A stretch of 42,289 bases of DNA from positions 1 through 42,289 of the forward strand of contig JASHOE010000310.1 in assembly GCA_030041275.1 (NCBI GenBank). The letters are read 5' to 3'. Under the pieces are notes generated by a model that saw nothing but the letters and a program-made list of their open reading frames with translations, made no database searches and had not been told where the DNA came from. Positions within the stretch are counted from its first letter, which is position 1. Every line of letters starts with the position of its first letter. Both the position numbers and the translations under genes were made by a program. Origin of the DNA: Streptosporangiaceae bacterium. GTDB taxonomy: Bacteria; Actinomycetota; Actinomycetes; Streptosporangiales; Streptosporangiaceae. Below, one piece after another: positions 42,000-42,289 of this stretch.

Positions 42000-42289
42000 G
42001 CGGCAACATCGTGCGGCCTTACGGCGACACCACCGGGGACGGCCGGGTCCAGGTCTCGTTCACGCTGCCGGTCCCGTTCGGCACGCCGACGGAGAAGGCC
42101 CGGGCCGAGGGCGCGGCCATGCAGCTTGCCGCCAAGATGGGCCTGGAGCCGGCCATGGTCGTGCACGCCAAGGGCATGGGCCCGGACTACACCTTCTTCA
42201 TCGTCTACGGCCGGGTCTCGCACCTGGTCGACCTGTCGCAGGTCGAGGTGACCGAGCGCGAGTTCCCGCTGCTGTCGTCGGCCGAGGTC
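41996..42289 (+). CDS. kamE: Lysine 5,6-aminomutase beta subunit, N-terminal part, cut by the window
   Basis: Ninety-eight codons are visible before the window ends. The translation starts MSGNIVRPYGDTTGDGRVQV and continues with SFTLPVPFG and KGMGPDYTFFIVYGRVSH, matching the N-terminal dimerisation region of KamE. The cobalamin-binding DxHxxG motif and the PLP lysine lie further downstream, outside the window. The GTG at 41996 overlaps the kamD stop by 4 bases. Genes for the next steps, kce and kal, would be expected after it. Confidence 0.9.
   Translation, partial: MSGNIVRPYGDTTGDGRVQVSFTLPVPFGTPTEKARAEGAAMQLAAKMGLEPAMVVHAKGMGPDYTFFIVYGRVSHLVDLSQVEVTEREFPLLSSAEV

Noticed and set aside
1..42289. 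tRNA, rRNA, insertion sequence or phage integration signs
   Set aside because: No T-loop motif in a cloverleaf context, transposase, integrase or terminal repeats were recognised by eye; a tRNAscan and ISfinder search would settle it.

Overview
This 42 kb window is high-GC DNA from an actinobacterium. The signs are many GTG starts, 4-base GTGA or TGATG stop/start overlaps, several genes with no leader or only a weak ribosome site, and actinobacterial families: LAL-type LuxR regulator, PRC-barrel/DUF2382 protein, Lgt with an Ala/Gly-rich tail, and MalFG/UgpC sugar transporters. The genus cannot be fixed by eye. No rRNA, tRNA, CRISPR array or insertion sequence was recognised.

Layout. 1-6.8 kb, minus strand: a secreted GH3 protein with a C-terminal beta-propeller, a thiol dioxygenase, and a large secreted serine peptidase whose catalytic motifs mix subtilisin (S8) and sedolisin (S53) signatures. 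7.1-11.0 kb, plus: a lipoprotein, a 5'-3' exonuclease, an M24 peptidase and an acyl-CoA dehydrogenase (the last two translationally coupled). 11.0-15.8 kb, minus: a carbohydrate ABC importer (MalG, MalF, binding lipoprotein) and a second, orphan binding protein. 15.9-19.4 kb, plus: a coupled PadR regulator / ABC ATPase / FtsX-like permease operon. 19.4-23.8 kb: a UgpC/MsmK-type ATPase that probably powers the importer, a divergent Lrp regulator, and an ABC-2 type exporter pair behind a palindromic operator-like site. 23.8-32.9 kb, minus: a half-length adenylate-forming protein, a LuxR-LAL regulator, a very large GH38 alpha-mannosidase, a GNAT acetyltransferase and a VOC protein. 33.1-35.9 kb, plus: PRC-barrel/DUF2382 protein, Lgt and a DinB-like protein.

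The most striking part is 35.9-42.3 kb. A 16-codon leader ORF with three consecutive Thr codons, followed by mutually exclusive hairpins and a terminator-like stem, precedes a threonyl-tRNA synthetase that lacks the TGS and editing domains. This looks like a ribosome-mediated transcription attenuator, which I have inferred from sequence only. After it come a 58-residue orphan ORF and a beta-lysine pathway: kamA (lysine 2,3-aminomutase family) on the minus strand, divergent from kdd-kamD-kamE, with kamE cut by the window edge. Together these would convert L-lysine to beta-lysine, 3,5-diaminohexanoate and 3-keto-5-aminohexanoate, a route known best from anaerobic lysine fermenters.

The GH38 enzyme, GH3 protein, sugar importer and LAL regulator suggest a saprophytic, polysaccharide-using life style. 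That link is inference from gene content.
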